Shown here piece after piece: positions 52,813 through 61,103 of a stretch of 64,000 bases of DNA; position 1 is the stretch's first letter, and every line of letters begins with the position of its first letter. The translations under genes and the position numbers were made by a program. A model generated the notes under the pieces. The model worked only from the letters and a program-made list of their open reading frames with translations, made no database searches and had not been told where the DNA came from. Source of the stretch: Tumebacillus algifaecis (GTDB taxonomy: Bacteria; Bacillota; Bacilli; Tumebacillales; Tumebacillaceae); the NCBI RefSeq assembly GCF_002243515.1, contig NZ_CP022657.1, positions 402,001 to 466,000 of the forward strand. The letters are read 5' to 3'.

Positions 52813-53472
52813 ATGGATAACAGAAAAGGGTTTCATCAATCGCTTGAGGAACTGCAGCGAGACCTGTTGCGAATGGGTGTGATGGTGGAAGAAGCGATTT
52901 TTCTGGCTGTCAAATCGCTGGCCAAACTCGATGGTGTGATCGCTCAACAGGTGATCGCAGGCGATGAGGCTGTCAATGAGATGATGGTGGATATCGAGTC
53001 ATCCTGCCTGCGCTTGCTCGCTTTGCAACAGCCGATGGCATCCGACCTGCGCGTGATCGGCACGGCGATGAAGATCGTCACCGACTTGGAGCGCATCGGG
53101 GATCATGCGGTGGACATCGCGAAGACGACGCTTCGACTGGAGGGCGAGCAACTGCTCAAGCCGCTGGTCGATACGCCGCGCATGGCCGACATGACCAAAG
53201 ACATGCTGCGCGACGCGCTGAACGCCTACGTGAAAAAAGACCTCGAGATCGCGCGTGGGCTGGAGCAAAAAGATGATGCGGTCGATAAGCTGTTCAAGCA
53301 GATCTTCCTCGAGCTGGAGGAGTTGATGAAGTCCGATCCGACCCATGTACATCAGGCCATCCTGTTGCTCTTGGTCTGCCGGATGCTGGAGCGCATCGCC
53401 GATCATGCGACCAACATCGGCGAGTGGGTCATCTACATGCTGACCGGAGAACGCCAAGAGTTAAACCACTAA
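52813..53472 (+). CDS. phoU: Phosphate signalling regulator PhoU
   Basis: A 219-residue all-alpha protein of two PhoU three-helix repeats (about 8-105 and 115-212). Each carries the metal-binding acidic motif: DLERIGDHAVDIAKTT in the first and MLERIADHATNIGEWVIYM in the second. ATG 52813 follows AAAGGAGGCG. PhoU connects PstB activity to the PhoR kinase and limits phosphate uptake. Last gene of the pst cluster before recD2. Confidence 0.94.
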   Translation: MDNRKGFHQSLEELQRDLLRMGVMVEEAIFLAVKSLAKLDGVIAQQVIAGDEAVNEMMVDIESSCLRLLALQQPMASDLRVIGTAMKIVTDLERIGDHAVDIAKTTLRLEGEQLLKPLVDTPRMADMTKDMLRDALNAYVKKDLEIARGLEQKDDAVDKLFKQIFLELEELMKSDPTHVHQAILLLLVCRMLERIADHATNIGEWVIYMLTGERQELNH

Positions 53473-53545
53473 CGCTTGCAGGACACCTCTTGCTTGGCCG
53501 CGAATCTCTTTGCAGAGGTAAGGGACGGAGAGAAGGTGTTGGCCC

Positions 53546-55780
53546 ATGCGTTTGCTCCCGGAAGAGCGTGTGACTCTTGAAGGCAAATTGAAGAAAATTA
53601 CGTATCACAATGAAGAAAATGGCTATACTGTCGCTACGTTGCAGACCGGGAAAAAAGACAGTGCGACGGTAGTTGGCACGATGTTTGGCCCCCAGGAAGG
53701 CGACAACGTGCGGGTGACAGGCAAGTGGAGCCGTCATGAAAAATGGGGTCCGCAGTTGGTGATCGAAGACTTCGAGCGGGTGCTACCCGTCACGGCGGAG
53801 GCGATCTTATCTTTTCTCAGCTCCGGCACGATCAAAGGTCTCGGCCCCAAGACGGCAAAGAAGCTGGTCGAGCAGTTTGGGGAGAAGACGCTTCAGGTGA
53901 TCGAAAGCGAACCGGAGCGCCTGCAGATGATCGAAGGCATCGGACAGAAAAAGGCGGAAGGGATCGCGCAAGGACTTCGCGAGCAGTTGGGCGTGCAGTC
54001 GGTGATGGTCTACTTGGGCAGTCGCGGCATCACGCCGAGCATCGCGGCCAAAATTTACAAGCGCTATGGAGCGGAGGCGGTCGATGTCCTGCGCTCCAAT
54101 CCCTATCGGCTGGTCGATGAGGTGCGTGGCATCGGGTTTAAGACGGCCGACAAGTTGGCTTTGCAACTCGGGTTGCCACCCGATTCGCCGAGCCGACTTC
54201 GCGCCGCCTTGAAGCATGTGTTGCGCCAAGGAGCGGATGAAGGTCATGTCTTTCTGCCAGAGAGCGAAGTGCTCGGCAAGGCGGAGGGGCTTTTGGGCAG
54301 CCAGACGCGCGACCAACTCCCCATGATCTTGCAGGGGCTGGCCGCAGAGCGGACAGGTGGCGTGATCATCGAACCTGCCGCCGACAATCGGGTCTATCTG
54401 GCCGGCTTCTATTTTGCCGAACTGAAATCGGCCGAAAAGATTCGGGTGCTGATGAATGGCGGCGTGCAGTTCACAGATGAGGCGACGGACGAAAACGAGA
54501 TGGAATCGCTGATCGAAACTGTGGAAGCGGAACAGCACATGGAACTAGCACAGTTGCAGCGGCAAGCGGTGGCGGCGGTGCTTCGCGAGCGGCTCGTGAT
54601 CATCACAGGCGGGCCAGGCACAGGCAAGACGACCACGGTGAAAGCGATGATCGCAGCGCTGGAGCGGCAAGGTGTGACGCCGACCTTGGCCGCTCCGACC
54701 GGACGTGCGGCGAAACGGATGACGGAGAGCACGGGGGTGGAGGCGAAGACCTTGCACCGCCTGCTCGAATATGCGATGGTCGAAGGAGAAGGCTTACGCT
54801 TCCAGCGGGATGAGGACAATCCGCTAGAAGGCGCGGTCTTTATCATCGACGAGGCTTCGATGATCGACCAACTGCTTTTTTTCCAACTGCTACGAGCGTT
54901 GCCTTCGGGGGCGCGGCTGGTGTTGTGCGGTGATATTGACCAACTGCCAAGTGTCGGAGCGGGCCGCGTGTTGCAGGATTTGATCGAATCGGGCGTGGTG
55001 ACGGTCGTGCGGTTGCAGACGATCTTCCGACAAGCGGAGGAGAGCCTGATCGTCAAAAATGCGCACAGGATCAATCACGGACTTTTGCCTGAGGTGACGA
55101 AAGAAGGAGATTTCTTTTTTCTGGAAGAAGGGCGTCCCGATGCGTTGCTCGCACTGGTGCTCGATTTGGCGGCTCGACGACTGCCGAGCTATCTGAAAGC
55201 AGACCCGGTCGAGGACATTCAGGTGCTGGTGCCGATGCGGCGTGGTGCGGTCGGCGTGGAAGCGCTCAACGAGGCGTTGCAGACGGTGCTCAATCCTCCC
55301 GCGCAAGGCAAAGCCGAGTGGCAACAAGGCGGACGGCTGTTTCGCGTCGGGGATAAAGTGATGCAGACGAAGAACAACTATAACAAAGAGGTCTTCAACG
55401 GCGACGTAGGGCGCGTCGCGGCGCTCGATGCGGAGGAAGGCGAGCTTGTGGTCGCCTATGCAGACGACAACGAGCCGCGTCTCGTAACCTACGCGCCGAA
55501 CGAACTGGATGAACTGTCACTCGCCTATGCAGTGACAGTTCATAAGAGCCAAGGGAGCGAATATCCCTGCGTGATCCTGCCTGTGGTCACCCAGCATCGG
55601 GTGATGCTACAGCGGAATTTGCTCTACACGGGCGTGACGCGAGCGAAAAAGCTGGTCGTGCTCGTCGGTACCAAATCGGCTGTGCAACTCGCTGTGCGCA
55701 GTCAGGACGGTCAGCGGCGCCATACATGGCTTGCGGAGCGGATCAGAAGTGTAGAAGAGGGGCCTGAGGCCACTATTTAG
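53546..55780 (+). CDS. recD2: RecD2 family 5'-3' DNA helicase
   Basis: A 744-residue SF1B helicase. The N-terminal OB-like region (VTLEGKLKKITYHNEENGYT) and two helix-hairpin-helix segments (GLGPKTAKKLVEQFG; IEGIGQKKAEGIA) mark RecD2 rather than RecBCD-bound RecD. Walker A GGPGTGKTTT is at about 355, DEASMID (motif II) near 435, and the C-terminal AVTVHKSQGSEYP (motif V/VI, UvrD_C_2) near 660. It unwinds DNA in repair. It sits between phoU and phoP, which is unusual, and its stop is 12 bp before phoP, so it may be co-transcribed with phoPR. Confidence 0.92.
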   Translation: MRLLPEERVTLEGKLKKITYHNEENGYTVATLQTGKKDSATVVGTMFGPQEGDNVRVTGKWSRHEKWGPQLVIEDFERVLPVTAEAILSFLSSGTIKGLGPKTAKKLVEQFGEKTLQVIESEPERLQMIEGIGQKKAEGIAQGLREQLGVQSVMVYLGSRGITPSIAAKIYKRYGAEAVDVLRSNPYRLVDEVRGIGFKTADKLALQLGLPPDSPSRLRAALKHVLRQGADEGHVFLPESEVLGKAEGLLGSQTRDQLPMILQGLAAERTGGVIIEPAADNRVYLAGFYFAELKSAEKIRVLMNGGVQFTDEATDENEMESLIETVEAEQHMELAQLQRQAVAAVLRERLVIITGGPGTGKTTTVKAMIAALERQGVTPTLAAPTGRAAKRMTESTGVEAKTLHRLLEYAMVEGEGLRFQRDEDNPLEGAVFIIDEASMIDQLLFFQLLRALPSGARLVLCGDIDQLPSVGAGRVLQDLIESGVVTVVRLQTIFRQAEESLIVKNAHRINHGLLPEVTKEGDFFFLEEGRPDALLALVLDLAARRLPSYLKADPVEDIQVLVPMRRGAVGVEALNEALQTVLNPPAQGKAEWQQGGRLFRVGDKVMQTKNNYNKEVFNGDVGRVAALDAEEGELVVAYADDNEPRLVTYAPNELDELSLAYAVTVHKSQGSEYPCVILPVVTQHRVMLQRNLLYTGVTRAKKLVVLVGTKSAVQLAVRSQDGQRRHTWLAERIRSVEEGPEATI

Positions 55781-55792
55781 CGGAGGTGTGCG

Positions 55793-56485
55793 ATGACGCG
55801 TGTACTGGTCGTAGAGGATGAAGAATCGATTTCGAAACTGGTGGAGTACAATTTGCAGCAGGCAGGTTTTGAGGTGCTGACGGCCGATTCGGGGACGCGC
55901 GCTTTGGAGATCATGGCCGAGACGCCGCGTCCCGACCTGATGGTGCTGGATTTGATGTTGCCAGGCATCGGCGGGATGGAGCTCTGCCAGCGACTGCGCA
56001 AAGAGGGCATCACCACACCGATCATCATGCTGACAGCAAAAGATGACGAGGTCGATCGCATTCTTGGCCTGGAGATGGGTGCTGACGACTATGTGACGAA
56101 GCCCTTTTCGCCGCGTGAACTGGTCGCGCGGGTGAAAGCGGTCTTGCGCCGGGCCAGCGATGATGGAAGCTCGGAGGAAGGCGTCTTCAATTGTGGCGAA
56201 GTGATCGTCGATATCAATCGCTATGAGGTGTCGGTGCGCGGCGAACGCGTCGATCTGACGCCGCGCGAGTTTGAACTGCTCCACTTTCTCGCCAAGCACA
56301 TGGGCCGCGTGATGAGTCGCGATCAGTTGCTCGACAAGGTCTGGGGCTATGAGTTTGCAGGCGATACGCGCATCGTTGACGTGCATATCTCGCATCTGCG
56401 CGACAAGTTGGAACGCGACCCGAAACAGCCGGAGTATATCAAAACGGTGCGCGGCGTCGGTTACAAACTCGTCCGAGGTGAGTGA
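55793..56485 (+). CDS. phoP: Response regulator PhoP (OmpR family)
   Basis: A 230-residue regulator with receiver (D9, phosphorylation site D53 in LMVLDLMLPG, K103 in DYVTKPF) and a winged-helix DNA-binding domain (about 132-228, LTPREFELLHFLAKHMGRVM; VDVHISHLRDKLE). The start follows CGGAGGTG. The partner kinase overlaps its end. Presence with a pst operon bearing Pho boxes supports PhoP rather than another OmpR-type regulator. Confidence 0.9.
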   Translation: MTRVLVVEDEESISKLVEYNLQQAGFEVLTADSGTRALEIMAETPRPDLMVLDLMLPGIGGMELCQRLRKEGITTPIIMLTAKDDEVDRILGLEMGADDYVTKPFSPRELVARVKAVLRRASDDGSSEEGVFNCGEVIVDINRYEVSVRGERVDLTPREFELLHFLAKHMGRVMSRDQLLDKVWGYEFAGDTRIVDVHISHLRDKLERDPKQPEYIKTVRGVGYKLVRGE

Positions 56486-58287
56486 TGATTCGGGGCATCC
56501 GCTGGCGGATTGTGCTGACCTACATGGTGCTGATCGTGCTCGCCCTGTCGATTTTTGGGGTGTACATGTTGCAGTTTATCGAGAAGCTGTACATGGACAA
56601 TCTGCAAACGCATCTCAAAGAGGAGACCGCTCTGCTCGCGACCTGGGTCGCTCCGCAACTGGAGACGTACGAGGAGCCAGGACAAAAAGAAGACGTGCAT
56701 GAAATGATTCGTCGCACCGGGATGGCCGTATCGGCAAGGGTGACGCTGCTCGATTTGCGAGGCGATGTCATGCTCGACACGCTGGGCGATGAGGAGACGC
56801 GGAAAAACCAGTCCGACTACCCCGAGGTCGCCGCGGCTGTGGACGGCAGTGTCGGGATGCATGTGCGCAAAGTTAGTTACTCGGCGTACAACGTCCTGCA
56901 CATGGCGGTGCCGGTATATGGCGATCACGGTCAGACGGCCGTTTTGCGGATGGCGGTGCCGATGAAAGGCGCGCACGAAACGTTGCAAGAGCTGTGGGGG
57001 CGGATCGGCATTTCGCTGTTGATCGTCGCGGCGGTGGCCAGTCTGTTCGGACTGCGCTTTGCGCACGGAATTGCCGCGCCGATCGAAGCGATCACGAAAA
57101 GCACACGTAAGATCGCCGCGGGCGCCTTTGACGAGCGAATTCATCAGCGCGGGCGCGATGAACTGCGGGTGATGGCCGATTCGATCAACGCGATGGCCGC
57201 TCGTTTGTCCGAGCAGATCGAAGATTTGACGCAGCAAAAGGGCAAGCTGGAAGGAATCCTGAAGCACTTGGTCTCCGGCGTGATCGTCGTTGACCGCTCG
57301 GGACGGGTGACGCTGGTCAACCAAGCGGTGGAGCGGATGATCGGCTATCGAGCGGATGAGCTTTTACAAAAGTGGCACTGGGAAGCGGGCTATAATTTTG
57401 GCTTGTCAGCCTTGATCGACGAGGCGATTCTGGTCGGGACGGCGCAAATGAAGGAAATCGCGTTGCACCGCCCGATGGAGCGAACGGTCGAAGTGCATAT
57501 CACGCCGATCTTTTCGAACAACGGGCGGATCGCAGGGGCGGTCGTGTTGATGCATGACGTGTCGGAGTGGCGGCGCTTGGAGCGGATGAGAAGCGAGTTT
57601 GTCGCCAACGTGTCGCATGAGTTGCGAACGCCGATCACGGCGGTCAAAGGCTTCTCGGAGACACTGCTCGACGGTGCGCTCCACGACCCGACCCTCACGC
57701 GGCAGTTTTTGCAGATCATTCATGACGAGTCGGAACGGCTGAAGCGACTGGTCAACGACCTGCTGGAGCTGTCCAAGATCGAGTCGGGCCATACGGTGTT
57801 TCGATTTGAGCCGATCGACCTCGTGCAACTGGTCAAGCGCACGGTGGAGCGCTACCGCCATGAGACGGAAGCACAAGGTCTGACCTTGGAACTCGACGTG
57901 CCTGCTGAACGGCTGACCGTGGAGGCTGATGCAGACCGCGTGGCACAAGTGCTGATCAATCTGTTGGGCAATGCGATCGCCTACACGCCTACGGGCGGCA
58001 AGGTTCGAGTTTCGGTGACCGAACGGGAGCAGGACGTGGTGCTGAAGGTGAGCGACACGGGAATCGGGATTCCGGAAGAGGACATCTCGCGTCTGTTCGA
58101 GCGCTTCTACCGTGTGGACAAAGCGCGCGCGCGGAGGTCGGGCGGCACAGGGCTTGGCCTGGCCATCGTCAAGCATATCCTCGAAAGCCACCACGGGCAT
58201 GTGGACGTGAGGAGCGAAGTGGGCAAAGGCAGTGAGTTTACGATCACGTTGCCGAAGCAACAAAAAGGAGAGGAGACAGCACTGTAA
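56485..58287 (+). CDS. phoR: Sensor histidine kinase PhoR
   Basis: A 600-residue kinase with helix 1 (about 8-28), an extracytoplasmic Cache-like domain (30-170), helix 2 (about 175-195), HAMP (195-250), PAS (about 255-365), HisKA with phosphorylation site H378 (SHELRTPITAVKGF) and HATPase_c (about 480-595; NLLGNAIAYTP, DTGIGIPEED, GGTGLGLAIVKHI). All boxes are intact. It overlaps phoP and should sense phosphate limitation through PhoU and PstB, or, as in Bacillus, through teichoic acid intermediates. Confidence 0.9.
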   Translation: MIRGIRWRIVLTYMVLIVLALSIFGVYMLQFIEKLYMDNLQTHLKEETALLATWVAPQLETYEEPGQKEDVHEMIRRTGMAVSARVTLLDLRGDVMLDTLGDEETRKNQSDYPEVAAAVDGSVGMHVRKVSYSAYNVLHMAVPVYGDHGQTAVLRMAVPMKGAHETLQELWGRIGISLLIVAAVASLFGLRFAHGIAAPIEAITKSTRKIAAGAFDERIHQRGRDELRVMADSINAMAARLSEQIEDLTQQKGKLEGILKHLVSGVIVVDRSGRVTLVNQAVERMIGYRADELLQKWHWEAGYNFGLSALIDEAILVGTAQMKEIALHRPMERTVEVHITPIFSNNGRIAGAVVLMHDVSEWRRLERMRSEFVANVSHELRTPITAVKGFSETLLDGALHDPTLTRQFLQIIHDESERLKRLVNDLLELSKIESGHTVFRFEPIDLVQLVKRTVERYRHETEAQGLTLELDVPAERLTVEADADRVAQVLINLLGNAIAYTPTGGKVRVSVTEREQDVVLKVSDTGIGIPEEDISRLFERFYRVDKARARRSGGTGLGLAIVKHILESHHGHVDVRSEVGKGSEFTITLPKQQKGEETAL

Positions 58288-58359
58288 ATGGGTGCTGTTT
58301 TTTCCTGTGTAAAAGCGGTATGCTGAAGGAAGCAGAAATCGCAAGGGAGAGTTGAGCGA

Positions 58360-58929
58360 ATGACATCTGTACAAAATATGGAACAAAAAATGATCGCCAG
58401 CATGCAAAAGCGGACCGGACGCACGCTGGAAGAGTGGATGGAAAAAGCTCGACGCGACGGCATTCCCGATGGAAAAGGACGATTGAAATGGCTGAAGGAG
58501 ATGTACGGGCTGGGGCAGAGCACCGCGTATGTGATCTTGAACCATTTGGACGGAACCAGCTTGAGCAGCATCTACTCCGACGGGGACAAACTGGTCGCGG
58601 ACCAATTCCAAGGGGAGAACGCCGAGCTGCGCGCGCTGTACGATTTCGTGAAAGCGGAGATCGAAGAACTGGGCGATGGTGTTTCAGCCCGCCCCTGCAA
58701 AACGTACGTCCCGTTTTATAAGAAGCGACAGTTTGCGATCGTCAAACCGTATCGCGGAAAGCTTCATGTCGGACTCGCCCTCCCTGACGCAGTATCCTCC
58801 GAACGCTTGGAGTCGGCGAAGGGGCTCGGTTTTACCGACCGTGTAAAATTGAAATTTTCCTTAGAAAAGCCAGAAGAGCTCGATGCGGAGTTGCGCGCCT
58901 TGCTGCAACTGGCCTATGAATCGAATTAG
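58360..58929 (+). CDS. DUF4287/DUF5655-like protein
   Basis: A 189-residue soluble protein. The N-terminal part (about 8-75) resembles DUF4287 (MIASMQKRTGRTLEEWM, LKEMYGLGQSTAYVILNHL) and the C-terminal part (about 90-187) resembles DUF5655 (CKTYVPFYKKRQFAIVKPY). The two domains commonly occur fused or adjacent, and function is unknown; DUF5655 is related to putative transport or metal-uptake accessory proteins only by name. Ribosome site AAGGGAGAG. Single gene before the CRISPR array. Confidence 0.75.
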   Translation: MTSVQNMEQKMIASMQKRTGRTLEEWMEKARRDGIPDGKGRLKWLKEMYGLGQSTAYVILNHLDGTSLSSIYSDGDKLVADQFQGENAELRALYDFVKAEIEELGDGVSARPCKTYVPFYKKRQFAIVKPYRGKLHVGLALPDAVSSERLESAKGLGFTDRVKLKFSLEKPEELDAELRALLQLAYESN

Positions 58930-59203
58930 CAGCACGGGTGGCTGGTAGCCGCTCGACGAACTATCTTACTGGAGACGAACCATCTTTTTAGTGGTGTTAC
59001 CAGATGAATTTAGCTATTCTTTCCAAAGGTGGTATGCGGTATACTGAGAAGGGAAAGAATAAATTCAAGAAAACCCCAGTTTCGAGGATACCCCCCTGTT
59101 TTGAAGCAAAAAGTCGATCCTCGAAAAAAAGCGAGATGCAGTCCGAATCAAAGAGCGCGTGAACCCTTGCTACGCCTCACTTTTTCGATGCCCGATTCGA
59201 TCG
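58930..59203 (+). other. Probable CRISPR leader region
   Basis: The 274 bp before the first repeat contain no gene. There is an inverted pair TCGAGGAT (59082-59089) and ATCCTCGA (59117-59124) and a TATACT box near 59040. Because the degenerate terminal repeat is at the other end, this side should be the leader. Confidence 0.4.
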
Positions 59204-59984
59204 GTAACAATGGCAGACCCGTTAGATAGGGGACTGAAAGCTGTAAGATACACCTTAAATCACTCCCGGTTCCGTTTGTAACAATGGCAGACCCGTTATA
59301 TAGGGGACTGAAAGAAGTCAAAATACGTTCTTCCTACTTGTTCATGACTAGGTAACAATGGCAGACCCGTAATATAGGGGACTGAAAGATCTGAAAGCAC
59401 TCGTTGCGACCGCCTGCGTATGCAGTAACAATGCCAGACCCGTTAAGTAGGGGACTGAAAGTTTCTCGCTCACTTCGTTTCCCTCCCCTCAGACCAGCGT
59501 AACAATGTCAGACCCGTTAAGTAAGGGACTGGAAGGCCGATGACGGTCAAAGCACCTGAAATTACCCCGCCAAGTAACAATGGTAGACCCGATAAGTAGG
59601 GGACTGAAAGAACACAGTCGCGAATGTAGCAGCAAGCTTTTTTAGTGAGTAACAATAGCAGACCCGTTATATAGGGGACTGAAAGATCACTATCATGTGC
59701 TACAAAATCATGTTCACCTCCTCATAACAATGGCAGACCCGTTTTATAGGAGTCTGAAAGGTCGGTGAAGAAAAGTCCGGCAATGGCGGAAAATCTTCAG
59801 TAACAATGGCAGACCCGTTGGATAGGGGACTGAAAGATGCAGGTTTGTAAATTGTTGCTACAATGGACACAGCGTAACAATGGCAGACCCGTTATATAGG
59901 GGACTGAAAGTTCTCGGCCTTAGACACTGGATCAGCACGAGCGAGCAGTAACAAAGGCAGACCTGTTAAGTAGGGGACTTGTCG
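59204..59984 (+). CRISPR. CRISPR array, 11 repeats and 10 spacers
   Basis: Repeats of 37 bp start at 59204, 59278, 59352, 59425, 59499, 59574, 59649, 59724, 59800, 59874 and 59948, separated by unique spacers of 36-39 bp. Each begins GTAACAATGGCAGACCC and ends GGGGACTGAAAG, with point changes; the last copy decays after GGGGACT. Bases 19-23 vary strongly between copies (ATATA, AGATA, AAGTA, TTATA, GGATA), while flanking CAGACCC and GGGGACTG, which could form the crRNA stem, are mostly kept. The GAAAG end suggests the plus strand is the crRNA sense. No cas gene lies in the window, so type cannot be assigned. Confidence 0.95.
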
Positions 59985-60492
59985 AAGTCTTAGTGCTGGT
60001 GATTTGGAGCTTCACCTTCTTTCGAAACGCTTTTTTTGAAGCGTGCTCAGACGAAAAATTGGTCGCAATAGAATAAGTAAAAGGAAGCCCTGAAGCTGGG
60101 CTTCCTTTTTTGCTTTCTCCGTAGCTCTTCGTGTTTGGAAAGCATATGTTTTCGAATGCAGGGTCTAACTCCAAAATCGATTTAAAGATAATAATATTCA
60201 CGAGAGATGGATCATGCTCCGCACAGTCGTGGTCAAGGTGAGAGCAGACGGACATAGTGTCCAGCAGTAATAAGTATAAAAACGATCAAAATTTGCGCTG
60301 TATTAGATTTTTAGATTCAAGCCTGACAAGTAAACACCCTCGATTCTAAAACTCAAAACAGGGCTAATGCGAAGATTTGAGTGGGGAGAGATTGGCGTAC
60401 TTGTTTGTGCCCGCTCATGATGCTCTTCCAAATGAACTGGATATTTCACGGTAAATAGAAAAGTGCATCAAAGTGATGCTCTCAGCGTGTAG
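59985..60492. other. Gene-poor stretch after CRISPR array
   Basis: No gene is supported in these 508 bp. A strong bidirectional hairpin, AAAAGGAAGCCC with GGGCTTCCTTTT, lies at 60079-60109. A weaker hairpin at 60461-60480 (TGCATCA with TGATGC, T-run on the minus strand) is placed to end the minus-strand pro-peptide operon. Confidence 0.6.
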
Positions 60493-60657
60493 TTATCCTC
60501 TTTTTGCAGTCCCTAAAGGTTCTCCGTTCCTGTCTGCAGCGATGTTGATACTTCTGAGTGGTTCGCCGTTACGATCTGATGCGCTTTCGATTGAGTAGAA
60601 TTGAGAAAGCGCAAAAACAGAGGAACAAACCAACAAAGTGGCTAGCACCTTTTTCAT
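60493..60657 (-). CDS. Phr-like pro-peptide with two DRNGEPL copies
   Basis: A 54-residue ORF preceded by AAGGAGG 8 bases from the ATG. A signal peptide (MKKVLATLLVCSSVFALS, 1-18 plus a few residues) is followed by ASDRNGEPL (26-34) and AADRNGEPL (40-48), then GTAKRG. DRNGE resembles processed Phr signalling pentapeptides and hexapeptides of Bacillus, which often have Arg second (DRVGA, TDRNTT, ARNQT). Export, cleavage near the repeated block and re-import by Opp is the expected route. No Rap or TPR receptor is adjacent. It lies 42 bp after the next entry and is probably its operon partner. Confidence 0.75.
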   Translation of the reverse strand: MKKVLATLLVCSSVFALSQFYSIESASDRNGEPLRSINIAADRNGEPLGTAKRG

Positions 60658-60699
60658 TTACGTGCCCTCCTTAGAAAGCTCATCTAACAATTTACTACG

Positions 60700-60825
60700 T
60701 TAGGATACTTTGATGATGCCAAACGGTGAGGGTGGCAAATCTTGCGCCGTGTGAGAGTCGTTCGCAAAGTATCCAATCGACAAAGCAAGAATAGCGATCA
60801 CAGCGTAAAGCGAAATCCTTTTCAT
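60700..60825 (-). CDS. Second secreted pro-peptide, pheromone-like
   Basis: A 41-residue ORF with GAGGAGG 7 bases before the ATG. A signal peptide (MKRISLYAVIAILALSIGYF, ending FAN) leads to an exported tail DSHTAQDLPPSPFGIIKVS. Pro-rich, hydrophobic C-terminal ends of this size are found in PapR- and NprX-type pheromone precursors. It lies first in a two-gene minus-strand operon with the DRNGEPL peptide. An inverted repeat, TTGCGA (60848-60853) and TCGCAA (60873-60878), is upstream and could be an operator. Confidence 0.6.
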   Translation of the reverse strand: MKRISLYAVIAILALSIGYFANDSHTAQDLPPSPFGIIKVS

Positions 60826-60847
60826 TACAAGTCCTCCTCAAACAAAA

Positions 60848-60878
60848 TGTTGCGATTCTGCAAGCATGATCCTTTCGC
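60848..60878. promoter_or_regulatory. Inverted repeat upstream of pro-peptide operon
   Basis: TTGCGA and TCGCAA are 19 bp apart, 23 bp before the minus-strand start at 60825. A regulator binding site is possible; there is no hairpin-forming T-run. Confidence 0.35.
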
Positions 60879-61070
60879 AATCCTTGAAGAAACAGCACGA
60901 GCAATATTCCCTGATGGATGCCGTAAGAGGAAAGCAAAATCGGGAACGTAAACTTGCAATCTAAACAGAGTACTTCTCTCCTTATTGTTGGGCAAAGGAG
61001 CTTTTACTTGGAAAACAAAGAGTTAGCAGAGGGGGCTATGAATGTTTTATGTCGATACGCGGTCAAATCA

Positions 61071-61097
61071 AAAGAGCCGCATACTCGCGGCCCTTAC
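61071..61097 (-). terminator. Terminator of C39-like peptidase gene
   Basis: On the minus strand GGGCCGC and GCGGCTC pair around gagtat, followed by TTTT. Confidence 0.6.
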
Positions 61098-61103
61098 TAT
61101 TAT

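Noticed and set aside
3414-59250. tRNA or rRNA genes
   Set aside because: I saw no tRNA cloverleaf with GGTTCGAATCC-type T-arm and no rRNA sequence in the window.
59932-60255. 107-codon minus-strand ORF at the CRISPR end
   Set aside because: It runs through a repeat, a spacer and a terminator hairpin and lacks a ribosome site and motifs.
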